Assembly (NCBI RefSeq): GCF_040649515.1
Contig: NZ_JBEZFP010000154.1
Span: 1-20,815 of the forward strand
DNA length: 20,815 bases
Direction: 5' to 3'
Source of the DNA: Yinghuangia elevatio
Lineage (GTDB): Bacteria; Actinomycetota; Actinomycetes; Streptomycetales; Streptomycetaceae
Shown: one piece after another, positions 1 through 6,380 of the stretch
Layout: every line of letters starts with the position of its first letter
Numbering within the stretch: position 1 is the stretch's first letter
Position numbers and translations under genes: made by a program
The notes under the pieces: generated by a model
Told to the model about the DNA's origin: nothing
What the model saw: only the letters and a program-made list of their open reading frames with translations
The model's database searches: none

Positions 1-228
1 TCCGCACCGACCGGCGGACCGCTCGCGGGGCCCGGCCTTTGGTCCTGCCCGGGCGTGACCATTCGGCATGTTCGGCCGCGCCCACGCCGGGTAGCCGGCA
101 AGTGAGAGCGAAACAGGACACGGCAGGGCAAGTCGGCGGCCACGTCGACTGGTCGAGTCCTCGCCGACAGGACGGAGCGCCGCACAGGCAGACGGCCGGT
201 GCGGATGACGTAGGGCGGTGGGCATGCG

Positions 229-684
229 ATGGGTACCAAGGAACGCGGCGTGGGTGGCACGTGTGGGAGTCGGCCGATCGCGGTGAGCGCGACCTACCCG
301 TGCGACGACCGGATCTCCCGGGCACGCGCGGCCACACGGGAGTTCCTGGTGGAGACCGCGCCGGTGTTCCCTGCGGACGCCCGCGTCTCCGAGGACGACG
401 CCGACCTGGCGCAGCTGGTCGTCAGCGAGTTGGTCACCAACGCCCACAAGTACGCTCCAGGGCCCAGCCGCCTGATCCTCACCCGCACCTCGGACGCGGT
501 GCATGTCTCCGTCGAGGACTCCAGCCGGGACCTGCCTCGTCCGCACGGCTCCGACCCCATGCGCTCCGGGCAGCACGGCCTGGAAATCGTGGTGGCGGTG
601 TGCCGGAGCCTGGACATCCGCCGCGAGCCGGTCGGCAAGCGTGTCACCGCCGTACTCGGCCTTGCCCATTGCCAGGCGGCCTGA
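229..684 (+). CDS. HATPase-type ATP-binding regulator (RsbW/SpoIIAB-like anti-sigma family)
   Basis: A 151-residue soluble protein of the single-domain GHKL ATPase type that is abundant in Streptomyces. The N box is clear (SELVTNAHKYAPG, about residues 69-81), followed by a degenerate G1 region (VEDSS) and a G2-like GQHGLEIV at about 118-125. The family includes anti-sigma-factor kinases and orphan ATP-binding regulators; no sigma factor or anti-anti-sigma gene is next to it, so the partner is unknown. The G1 loop lacks the usual DxGxG, so kinase activity is uncertain. The ATG has only a weak purine-rich stretch upstream; GTG at 283 (VSATYPCDD) is an in-frame alternative that would start directly at the domain. 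The gene is convergent with the next one, with a hairpin between them. Nothing recognisable was seen in the 228 bases upstream. Confidence 0.8.
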   Translation: MGTKERGVGGTCGSRPIAVSATYPCDDRISRARAATREFLVETAPVFPADARVSEDDADLAQLVVSELVTNAHKYAPGPSRLILTRTSDAVHVSVEDSSRDLPRPHGSDPMRSGQHGLEIVVAVCRSLDIRREPVGKRVTAVLGLAHCQAA

Positions 685-702
685 CCCGACCGCCCGACGC
701 GC

Positions 703-754
703 CCCGCGGCGACCGGTCCCGCGCGCACCCGCGTCGGACGCCGGTCGCGGCGGG
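703..754. terminator. Hairpin between convergent genes
   Basis: Inverted repeat: arm 703-716 (CCCGCGGCGACCGG) pairs with 741-754 (CCGGTCGCGGCGGG) at 13 of 14 positions, with a 24-base loop. It lies just after the stop at 684 and just past the end of the opposite gene at 779, the expected place for a bidirectional terminator. No T tract is present, as is common in high-GC actinobacteria. Confidence 0.5.
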
Positions 755-778
755 TGTGTGCGCCTCCTGCGTTTGTGC

Positions 779-1207
779 CTACGCCTCGGGAGAGTCGCCC
801 GTTCCGGCCTCGGGCTCGGCTGCGGGCTCGGCGGTCTGGGGCGGGGACGATGCCGCCGGAACTTCCGCCGCTGGTACGGGAGTCGCCTCGGCGGACGGCG
901 GCACAGCGGCGGGCGCGGGAGCCGGCGCCACGGCCGCGGCCGCTCGGGGCTTGGGCGGAGCCTTCTTGGCCATGGCCTTGCGGTCGGGCTCCGGGAGCCC
1001 GAGGCCCTTGAGTTCGTCGGCGGTCCAGCCGCCGGCAAGGGCCTCGGTCCAGGCGTGCAGCACCCGTTGCTCGCCTTCGGCCGCCGCGCGTTGCAACGGC
1101 TCCAGCTCCGAGGCGGCGGCGGTCAGTTCGCGGATCAGCTCGATGCGCTGGTCGAGCAGGGCCCGGGCCGCCGCCTCGGCCTTCATAATCATCGTGTCAT
1201 CGGCCAT
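779..1207 (-). CDS. Hypothetical protein: helical head, Ala/Pro-rich tail
   Basis: I do not recognise this 142-residue protein. Residues about 1-75 are predicted helical by composition (many A, L, E, R; AEAAARALLDQRIELIREL) with a short GWTADELKGLGLPEP element. Residues about 76-142 are low-complexity Ala/Pro/Glu, starting with a basic patch (RKAMAKKAPPKPR). There is no signal peptide, membrane segment or catalytic motif. The start is ATG; the ribosome-binding site is weak. It follows the DUF1508-like gene by 49 bases on the same strand and may be the last gene of the pstB transcript. Codon usage (strong G/C third position) fits a real gene. Confidence 0.65.
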   Translation of the reverse strand: MADDTMIMKAEAAARALLDQRIELIRELTAAASELEPLQRAAAEGEQRVLHAWTEALAGGWTADELKGLGLPEPDRKAMAKKAPPKPRAAAAVAPAPAPAAVPPSAEATPVPAAEVPAASSPPQTAEPAAEPEAGTGDSPEA

Positions 1208-1256
1208 GCACGCACCGTAGTGGATCGCGCCCGTCAGCCGAAATCTCCCACGCCGA

Positions 1257-1706
1257 CTACCAGTCCTCCCCGAAAGCGACCGTCACCAGCACGCGCACGA
1301 ACCGGTCGAAGGAGATCTGGCAGCTCTCCAACCTTTCGTACGTGCGCGCCGAGACCACGACGACTGCTCCGCCGTCTAATGCGAGGCTCCAGCTCCAGCC
1401 CCGACCCCCGTCTGCGCGTCCCATGAGCGGTCGCAGGTCCGCCACACGCGTGCGCAGCGCCTCCAGTTCCGCACGGCAGACTGCCGCGCTCGCGTACCCC
1501 CGCGCGGAGCGGGCGATGACCCGTCCGTTGGGCGCGATCATCCGCCACCGCACGCGGCGTTCGGCGTCCAGGTGGACGTCGTACCGCGCGGAGCGGTCGG
1601 ACGAACCGCGCTCGGAGGCGCCGCGGTCAGAGGCGGTGCGGTCGGAGGCGGTGCGGTCGGAAGTGAAGCGTGAAGCCTCGGCCTCACCCGAATCGGCCGG
1701 CGACAT
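1257..1706 (-). CDS. DUF1508 (YegP)-like small protein overlapping pstB
   Basis: A 149-residue protein. Residues about 41-89 (RYDVHLDAERRVRWRMIAPN, then GRVIARSARGYASAAVCRAE) resemble the YegP/DUF1508 fold: a short beta strand, an R-W/F-R-x-x-A-x-N-G turn, then a helix. The rest has no clear motif, and the function of the family is unknown. The N-terminus carries a five-residue tandem repeat rich in S, D and R (SDRTA, SDRTA, SDRGA, SERGS, SDRSA) that matches 15-bp DNA repeats. The ATG at 1706 lies inside the last codons of pstB, overlapping by 23 bases in another frame, so translation is probably coupled. No strong ribosome-binding site is visible before this ATG. The family assignment is moderate: only part of the domain is convincing by eye. 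Confidence 0.65.
   Translation of the reverse strand: MSPADSGEAEASRFTSDRTASDRTASDRGASERGSSDRSARYDVHLDAERRVRWRMIAPNGRVIARSARGYASAAVCRAELEALRTRVADLRPLMGRADGGRGWSWSLALDGGAVVVVSARTYERLESCQISFDRFVRVLVTVAFGEDW
1625..1669 (-). repeat. 15-bp tandem repeat in the DUF1508-like gene
   Basis: Three adjoining 15-bp units on the plus strand (GGTCAGAGGCGGTGC, GGTCGGAGGCGGTGC, GGTCGGAAGTGAAGC) keep the reading frame and encode SDRxA-type pentapeptides. Such in-frame repeats can change copy number by slippage. Confidence 0.7.
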
Positions 1707-2523
1707 AGTCGGCGGTCCGGGTGTCCTGCGGCGAGCCGAACACCCGAGTGGTCGGCCCCGACTCGACGATCCTGCCGGGCGTGTTCTCGGCGGCGAGGAA
1801 GAACGCGCAGTGGTCGGAGACGCGTTGGGCCTGCTGCATGTTGTGCGTGACGATCACGATCGTGACCTCCTCGCGCAGTTCGGCGATGGTGTCCTCGATA
1901 CGCCGGGTGGATGTGGGGTCGAGGGCCGAGCAGGGTTCGTCCATCAGCAGGACGTCGGGGTCGACGGCCAACGACCGGGCGATGCACAGGCGCTGCTGTT
2001 GTCCGCCGGACAGCGCCCCGCCGGGCTGCCGAAGCCGGTTGCGCACCTCGGACCACAGGCCGGCCCGGCCGAGCGCGGACTCGACGACGGAGTCCTTGTC
2101 GACGCCGCGCCGACCGGTGAGCTTGAGGCCGGAGACGACGTTGTCGTAGATCGACATGGTCGGGAACGGGTTGGGCTTCTGGAAGACCATGCCGACGCGG
2201 CGGCGGGTGTCGATGGGCCGCCGTGCGGGTGCGTAGATGTCCTCCCCGTCCAGCAGGACCTCGCCGGCCAATTGGGCGGAGGGGATGAGCTCGTGCATGC
2301 GGTTCAGGATGCGCAGGAAGGTGGACTTGCCGCACCCCGAGGGGCCGATGAGCGCGGTGACGCTGTTGGCGGCCATGGTCAGGTCGACGCGCTCCAACAC
2401 CTTGTGGGCGCCGAACCAGGCACTGACCGAACGGGCTTCGAGCGTCGAGGCGTTGCGGATGCCGGTTTTCGGGATGAGCGGCGATGGGATGGGCTGGGTG
2501 GTCGCGGTAGTGCCGCTGGACAC
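1684..2523 (-). CDS. pstB: PstB, phosphate-type ABC transporter ATPase
   Basis: A 279-residue ATPase that energises PstC-PstA at the inner face of the membrane. Visible motifs: Walker A GPSGCGKST (about 60-68), Q-loop FQKPNPF (114-120), signature LSGGQQQR (171-178), Walker B VLLMDEPCSALDP (191-203), H-loop THNM (226-229). The MDEPCSALDP block and the Q-loop context are typical of PstB. I chose GTG at 2523 because GGAAGG lies 8 bases upstream and the protein then begins near the usual PstB N-terminus. An in-frame ATG at 2673 would add 50 residues of unlike, Pro/Arg-rich sequence without a ribosome-binding site. That upstream ATG sits in a stretch homologous to the start of the 786-aa binding-protein gene, so I read it as a duplication remnant. 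The gene is separated from its permeases by about 5.3 kb and lies on the opposite strand, unlike the usual pstSCAB order. Confidence 0.93.
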   Translation of the reverse strand: MSSGTTATTQPIPSPLIPKTGIRNASTLEARSVSAWFGAHKVLERVDLTMAANSVTALIGPSGCGKSTFLRILNRMHELIPSAQLAGEVLLDGEDIYAPARRPIDTRRRVGMVFQKPNPFPTMSIYDNVVSGLKLTGRRGVDKDSVVESALGRAGLWSEVRNRLRQPGGALSGGQQQRLCIARSLAVDPDVLLMDEPCSALDPTSTRRIEDTIAELREEVTIVIVTHNMQQAQRVSDHCAFFLAAENTPGRIVESGPTTRVFGSPQDTRTADYVAGRFG

Positions 2524-2666
2524 GAGGAGAACCTTCCGCTCCGGGGACGAATTGCGCTTTCCCGCCAGGGGCTTGGTCGTGGGTGGCGCTCGGGTGCACT
2601 GGCGGTCGTACTCGCGCGGGGCCGGGCCCGGTGGTCCGGACGCGCACAGATGGTGCAGGCGGATCC

Positions 2667-2704
2667 GTTGCATGGGTCATTCGGTCGTCGGTCAGGCCGT
2701 GCGT
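2667..2704 (-). repeat. Start-codon-proximal duplicated block, copy A
   Basis: This 38-base block aligns without gaps to 6200-6237 at 30 of 38 positions. In copy B the block ends in the real start GTG-CAA-CGC of the binding-protein gene; in copy A the matching codons are ATG-CAA-CGG but the GGAG ribosome-binding site is gone. Together with the 95-base block at 2775-2869 it shows that a whole leader-plus-start region was duplicated. Confidence 0.7.
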
Positions 2705-2732
2705 GGTCAAGCCGTACGTGGTCAGGCCGTGT
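2688..2732. repeat. Three 15-bp direct repeats in the pstB leader
   Basis: Plus-strand units TCGGTCAGGCCGTGC (2688-2702), GTGGTCAAGCCGTAC (2703-2717) and GTGGTCAGGCCGTGT (2718-2732). They lie between the leader frame and pstB; in the second leader copy at 6238-6285 there is no such array. They could be protein-binding iterons or simple tandem expansion. The 15-bp period does not fit the 11-bp PhoP repeat. Confidence 0.6.
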
Positions 2733-2774
2733 GTGCCTCACCTCATGCCATGCCATGCTGAAAACCCCGGTCCC

Positions 2775-2869
2775 CACCTCACTCGTTGACCGAACTCACG
2801 TCCATACCTGGCGTGTTGTGCTCATCGTGTTGTTCCGTCCCGCACACGGCTTGGTCACCTGCCGTTGAC
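2775..2869 (-). repeat. Duplicated leader element, copy A (upstream of pstB)
   Basis: Aligns without gaps to 6286-6380 (constant offset 3511), about 78% identical by hand count. It contains the putative 9-codon leader and its ribosome-binding site, plus most of the candidate PHO box. The best-kept segments are GAACTCACGTCCA, CTCATC, TCCCGCACACGG and TGCCGTTGA (plus strand). Each copy lies upstream of a minus-strand gene of the Pst-like locus. The region 2524-2899 holds no long gene, only this element, the 15-bp repeats and a hairpin. Confidence 0.85.
2796..2825 (-). CDS. Putative 9-aa leader peptide MSTTRQVWT (copy A)
   Basis: A short open frame ATG to TGA preceded by GGGACGGAAC at ribosome-binding distance. 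Its copy at 6307-6336 reads MSTTSRVWT with the same length and same stop. Between the two, three of the codon changes are synonymous (AGC/AGT, ACA/ACT, GTA/GTC) and only two neighbouring residues differ, which suggests selection on the peptide. It lies 270 bases upstream of the pstB start, so it would act as a leader or upstream frame, not as a coupled gene. No known leader family is recognised; translation is inferred. Confidence 0.5.
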   Translation of the reverse strand: MSTTRQVWT

Positions 2870-2874
2870 TTTGG
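2853..2874. promoter_or_regulatory. Candidate PHO box (two 11-bp direct repeats), copy A
   Basis: GGTCACCTGCC (2853-2863) is followed directly by GTTGACTTTGG (2864-2874). Against the published Streptomyces PhoP direct-repeat unit G(G/T)TCAYYYR(G/C)G as I remember it, these match at 10 and 9 of 11 positions. It sits about 28 bases upstream of the leader-peptide ATG on the minus strand, a sensible place for PhoP activation. PhoP control is inference; the matching pair in copy B is weaker. Confidence 0.45.
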
Positions 2875-2883
2875 CTGCCGGTA

Positions 2884-2898
2884 CGGGCCGGAGGCCCG
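2884..2898 (-). terminator. Short hairpin after the sortase-like gene
   Basis: CGGGCC, GGA loop, GGCCCG: a 6-bp perfect stem that begins two bases after the stop of the gene ending at 2900. It is short and lacks a T tract, so it could be a weak terminator or 3' end stabiliser before the copy A leader. Confidence 0.35.
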
Positions 2899-2899
2899 G

Positions 2900-3844
2900 T
2901 CACAGCGTCGCCGGCAGGAGTCGCGCCGCCGCGTCGTACAGGCTCCACAGCACCGCGGTCGCGATCGGGACGCCCAGCAGGAGGGTGACGCGCCGGTCGT
3001 AGCGCCGCAGCGCCCAGACCGCCACGGCGACCACCAGGGCGAGCGCCTGGGCCCACAGCAGCAGCCCGATGCCGGCCCCGGACTCGCCGCCGGTCCCCTT
3101 CTCGTCGTCGCGCACGGTCCGGGGGCGTCCGGGCTCGGCGATCCGGAACTCGCCCTGGAGGTCGGCGACGACGACCGTACGCCCGCGCGGGCGCCACCGG
3201 GAGTCCGCGGTGACCAGGGTCAACTGGTGTGCTCCGCCTGGGGATATGGCGTCGTCCGCGCCGTTGCGGATGTGCTTCTTCTCGCGGACCAGGTACGTGA
3301 AGTCCCCTTGTTGCGTGGTGACGTAGATGCGCTGGCCGGGTTTGAGCGCGTCGATGCGGCCGAAAGGGGCGCCGTACGTCCACGCCTTGCCCATCAGCAC
3401 CGAGTTGCCGAAGCCTCCGGGCAGTGATGTGTTGCGCAAGTGGCCTGGACCGCCTCGGAGTTCACGGGCGGTGGTGCCCTCCACGACGACCTGCCGGAGG
3501 TCGATGGCCGGGATCTCCAGGACGGCGACCGGGGTGCCTTCCTTGATGGCGCCGCCGATCGGGGCGGTGTCGTTGTAGAAGCTGTCGGAGACGCGGTCGA
3601 ACAGTTCGCGTTGGGTGCGGGCCTGTTGCAGGTCGGAGGCGACGGCCAGGTAGCCGATGAAGCCGCCGAGGAGCACGACCACCAGGCCCATGGCGACGCC
3701 GGCGATGGTGACGGGGTCCCAGGGCGGCCGGACGTCCCCCGGCTTCCTCGGGATCGTCCGCGGCTCGGTGGGCCGGGCCGCCGCTCCGCCTGTGCCGGGG
3801 GCGGGCGGAACTGCCGTGTCGGGACGCGGGTCCACAGTGGTCAT
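2900..3844 (-). CDS. Sortase-fold membrane protein lacking catalytic His and Cys (pseudo-sortase)
   Basis: A 314-residue protein with a cytoplasmic Pro-rich N-terminus, a membrane segment (about 46-69), a sortase domain (about 100-230) and two further C-terminal membrane segments (about 257-279 and 286-310). The class E/F-like landmarks are easy to follow: GGPGHLRNTSLPGGFGNSVL, then WTYGAPFGRIDALKPG, then QLTLVTADSRWRPRGRTVVV. The catalytic His of the usual GHR(T)xYG motif is Lys153 (MGKAWTYG, codon AAG) and the Cys of the TLxTC motif is Ala213 (TLVTADS, codon GCG). The Arg before the last strand (R222) is kept. It therefore cannot act as a transpeptidase by the known mechanism. Its ATG follows the stop of the 786-aa binding-protein gene by one base (TGACATG), so the two are coupled. 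I infer a structural or docking role with that protein. Three membrane segments are unusual for a sortase. Confidence 0.85.
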   Translation of the reverse strand: MTTVDPRPDTAVPPAPGTGGAAARPTEPRTIPRKPGDVRPPWDPVTIAGVAMGLVVVLLGGFIGYLAVASDLQQARTQRELFDRVSDSFYNDTAPIGGAIKEGTPVAVLEIPAIDLRQVVVEGTTARELRGGPGHLRNTSLPGGFGNSVLMGKAWTYGAPFGRIDALKPGQRIYVTTQQGDFTYLVREKKHIRNGADDAISPGGAHQLTLVTADSRWRPRGRTVVVADLQGEFRIAEPGRPRTVRDDEKGTGGESGAGIGLLLWAQALALVVAVAVWALRRYDRRVTLLLGVPIATAVLWSLYDAAARLLPATL

Positions 3845-3845
3845 G

Positions 3846-6206
3846 TCAGCTTGCTCCGGTGGGCCTGCGGCGGACGATGCGGGTCAGGGCGGCCACCGGC
3901 GGCGGCCAACTCCCGGTGCGGCGGCGCCAGCCGATGCCCAGCAGCACCGGTGCCGCGACGGCGGCGCCCAGGGACAGCAATGTCAGGACGAGGAAGAGGA
4001 TCGCCGACGGGTCGCCGTGCAGCGCCTGCTTGATCCGCTCGGCGATCGCCGCGGGAAGGTTCTTCGGGCCGTCGTCGCCGGTCGCGGCGGCCGGACCGGT
4101 CCGCGGCGAGGCGCTGGGGGTCGGGCTGCCGGGGGGCGGCGGCGAGGCCCCGGCGCCACCCGTACCGCCGTTCGCCGCCGCGCCGCCGGTGGTGGCCCCG
4201 TCGTCCTGCGGCCCCCCGTCGACCGGGTCGCCGCCGGAACCGCCGGGCGCGCCCGTGCCGTTCCCCGTGGTGTTCCCGGTGGCCGGCGGAGTCGGCGAGG
4301 GCGTCGGTGACGGGGAGTCGGCCGCCGCTGCGGCCTTGCGCACGGCCTCGCGGGCGGCGGCGATCTGCTGCTTCTGGCGGGCGTTCAAGGCGGCGTAGCC
4401 GTGCGGAAGCCGCCCCGGTTCGAGGCCCGGGACCTGGCCCGGCCCCGAGGCGTACGCGAGGTAGGTGTCGATCGAGGCCGCCTTCTCCTTGGTGAGTTCC
4501 TTGGTCGGGAAGGCGACGACATCGGTGGTGGTGAGCGGGTACGCCTTCGGGTCGGACGCGGCGAAGTCGTTCGTGAGCGTCACTCCGTCGGCACCCGGCT
4601 TCGCGGCCGCGACCCCGGCGGCGATCGATTCGGCGGTCGGCGCCACGAACCGCCCCGCGGCGTTGCGGAGCCGCGCGACGGGGAGTCGCATCCGCTCGGC
4701 GGCCTCCAGGGAGGTCACGGCGATCACGGCACGCTTGCCGGGCACGTCGGAGGGGACGGACGTGGGCAGTCCGTTGTTGAGGTACTGCTCCGGCCCCTGC
4801 GACCGCACGAGGTTGTCGACGATCGTCCAGTACGAGCTGATCGGGCGATAGCGCAGCTCGTACTCCTCGATGCGGTTCGTGATCAGCCCGCTGGGGAGGT
4901 CGGACGCCCCTGTGCGCCAGACGTCCGGGCATGCGATGCCGTTCTCGTCCACGGCTCCGGCGAGCCACTCGCGGGTGGCCCGGTCCGAGACGAGCCACCG
5001 GGTCAGCTCGAAGATCGTGTCGTCGTTGGCACCCCGCACGGTGATGACGTGCAACGCGCTCCCCGGCGCGGGCACACCGGGGTTGATCGCGGTGAACTCC
5101 GGGTCCTCGAACAGGCTGTTGTAATGCTCGTACGTCGGCGGGAAGCCCGGCACTTCCTTCTTGGGCTGACTGCCCGTCCGGTACTTCACGTTCACGCCGT
5201 AGGCGTCCGTGAGCAGCTTTGCCACCAGCCGCGGTGTCAGGTTGAGGGGTGGCAGCGGCACGGGCCGCCCTTCCGCGTCGGTCGACTCCAGATTGCTCGC
5301 GAGCACGATTGCGCCGTTGGTGACCGGGGCGTACACGACCTCGCCGGCCTTGCGTCCCGGGATGCCGTCGCCCGCTGTGCCGAGCCGTTGGTCCAACGGG
5401 CCGCCGAGCGGTTGCGAGGTGATCGCCGCGTCGACGTTCCCGGCGCGGAAGGCGTCCCGGCCTTCGGGTGAGGTCCCGGCGGTCACGGTCGTCATCATGG
5501 GCGCGGCCGCCCGGCACATCCCGCCCTGCCAGGACAGGCCGGCCGTGGTGTGCTCGGAATTGCCCGCCAGGCGGAGTGCCACGCCGTTGTCCGCGCAGTT
5601 CTCCGGCTCGGGGGCGAAGCGGATCGGCGCCCAGCCGGCCTGCCCCGCCTCGACTGCGAGGTCGAACTCGGTGCTCAGGGGGCTGTTCGCGGACGCGGAC
5701 CCCACGGACACGTTGGCGGGCCCGAAGTCCGCCACGGTGGCACCGATCTTGGGACGCATGACGACCGCGATGATGCACGGCGTGTCTGCGTCGCAGCCGA
5801 GGTAGGGCCGATCCGACTTGGGAAGGACCTGGATCCATCCCTCGCCGGACGTCCCGGTCACGCCGTAGTTCGCGCGGTGCCCGACGACGATGCCCTTCTG
5901 CCCGGTCTCCGGTTTGACCTCCACGTCGCTGACACCGTCGCAGTCGGAGCCCTTGGGCACCGTGCCCCGGCACTGGTAGATGCCGAGGGCGTACTCGTTG
6001 GGCATGAAGCCGCTCCAGGCAACCTTGACCCGCTGGTTCACCAGATCGGTGGACTGCGACAAGGTCACCTCCAGCCCACCGGATTCGGCGGCGGAGGCCG
6101 GCCCGGCAAGGTAGGCCACGCCGCTGAGTGCGCCGAGCACGAACGCCGGCAGCGCGGCGAGAAGCCCCGGCGCATGCCACGGACGGCTGAGGAACATGCG
6201 TTGCAC
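3846..6206 (-). CDS. Large membrane-tethered PstS-like binding protein with N-terminal beta domain
   Basis: A 786-residue exported protein. It has a signal segment (about 12-40, ending ASAA) and an N-terminal Ig/neocarzinostatin-like region (about 44-170; LSQSTDLVNQRVKVAWSGF and Cys pairs). A PstS-like domain follows (about 185-610; VVYAPVTNGAIVLASNL, LNLTPRLVAKLLTDAYG, NAAGRFVAPTAESI, DPKAYPLTTTDVV). The C-terminus has a Pro/Gly/Thr/Ser linker (about 631-712), a membrane helix (about 735-760) and a basic tail (GWRRR). The C-terminal half of the PstS-like domain matches the protein at 10127-11854 in order and spacing. The loop that binds phosphate in PstS (RSDGSGT) is here RGANDDT (391-397), so the ligand may differ or binding may be lost. 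The start is GTG with GGAG five bases upstream; an ATG three codons later is possible. A duplicated leader element lies upstream, and the pseudo-sortase gene follows after one base. Confidence 0.85.
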   Translation of the reverse strand: MQRMFLSRPWHAPGLLAALPAFVLGALSGVAYLAGPASAAESGGLEVTLSQSTDLVNQRVKVAWSGFMPNEYALGIYQCRGTVPKGSDCDGVSDVEVKPETGQKGIVVGHRANYGVTGTSGEGWIQVLPKSDRPYLGCDADTPCIIAVVMRPKIGATVADFGPANVSVGSASANSPLSTEFDLAVEAGQAGWAPIRFAPEPENCADNGVALRLAGNSEHTTAGLSWQGGMCRAAAPMMTTVTAGTSPEGRDAFRAGNVDAAITSQPLGGPLDQRLGTAGDGIPGRKAGEVVYAPVTNGAIVLASNLESTDAEGRPVPLPPLNLTPRLVAKLLTDAYGVNVKYRTGSQPKKEVPGFPPTYEHYNSLFEDPEFTAINPGVPAPGSALHVITVRGANDDTIFELTRWLVSDRATREWLAGAVDENGIACPDVWRTGASDLPSGLITNRIEEYELRYRPISSYWTIVDNLVRSQGPEQYLNNGLPTSVPSDVPGKRAVIAVTSLEAAERMRLPVARLRNAAGRFVAPTAESIAAGVAAAKPGADGVTLTNDFAASDPKAYPLTTTDVVAFPTKELTKEKAASIDTYLAYASGPGQVPGLEPGRLPHGYAALNARQKQQIAAAREAVRKAAAAADSPSPTPSPTPPATGNTTGNGTGAPGGSGGDPVDGGPQDDGATTGGAAANGGTGGAGASPPPPGSPTPSASPRTGPAAATGDDGPKNLPAAIAERIKQALHGDPSAILFLVLTLLSLGAAVAAPVLLGIGWRRRTGSWPPPVAALTRIVRRRPTGAS

Positions 6207-6237
6207 GGTGTCTCCGGTCGTCGGTCGGGCCGCGCGT
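6200..6237 (-). repeat. Start-codon-proximal duplicated block, copy B
   Basis: Partner of 2667-2704 (30 of 38 positions identical, no gap). Here it contains the working ribosome-binding site GGAGACACC and the GTG start of the 786-aa protein. Confidence 0.7.
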
Positions 6238-6271
6238 ACCGCGGCGGCTCACCGCGCGCCGACTCGCGCGC
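6229..6271 (-). promoter_or_regulatory. Two hairpins in the leader of the 786-aa gene
   Basis: GCCGCG (6229-6234) pairs with CGCGGC (6240-6245) around a 5-base loop, and GCGCGC (6254-6259) pairs with GCGCGC (6266-6271) around a 6-base loop. Both lie between the putative leader stop (6307) and the gene start (6206), where attenuation or ribosome-dependent folding could act. In GC-rich DNA such stems also arise by chance. Confidence 0.35.
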
Positions 6272-6285
6272 AGGGTCCGGGACAC

Positions 6286-6380
6286 CACCTCACCGGTCGG
6301 TCGAACTCACGTCCAGACTCGGGAAGTTGTACTCATCCGTTCGTTCCCTCCCGCACACGGGTGCGTCACTTGCCGTTGAG
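6286..6380 (-). repeat. Duplicated leader element, copy B (upstream of the 786-aa gene)
   Basis: Partner of 2775-2869. It lies in the 392-base divergent region 6207-6598 between the 786-aa gene and the secreted binding protein. It contains the leader frame 6307-6336, its ribosome-binding site (GGGAGG, about 9 bases before ATG) and most of the weaker candidate PHO box. Confidence 0.85.
6307..6336 (-). CDS. Putative 9-aa leader peptide MSTTSRVWT (copy B)
   Basis: ATG-to-TGA frame with a strong GGGAGG ribosome-binding site about 9 bases upstream, 100 bases before the GTG of the 786-aa binding-protein gene. Same length and stop as the copy at 2796-2825, with mainly synonymous differences outside residues 5-6. 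The ribosome-binding site and the conserved frame are direct observations. A role in attenuation or coupling is inferred. Confidence 0.55.
   Translation of the reverse strand: MSTTSRVWT

Noticed and set aside
1..228. A possible coding start on the plus strand from position 39
   Set aside because: The frame runs across the ATPase gene in another register with Arg/Gly-rich composition and no domain; nothing else was recognised in this stretch.
2524..2673. N-terminal extension of PstB to the ATG at 2673
   Set aside because: No ribosome-binding site precedes that ATG, the added residues do not resemble PstB, and GTG at 2523 has GGAAGG at the right distance. The ATG is explained as a copied start region.
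3841..6288. An 815-codon minus-strand frame
   Set aside because: It overlaps the 786-aa binding-protein gene in another frame, is dominated by Arg/Gly, and has no family motif.
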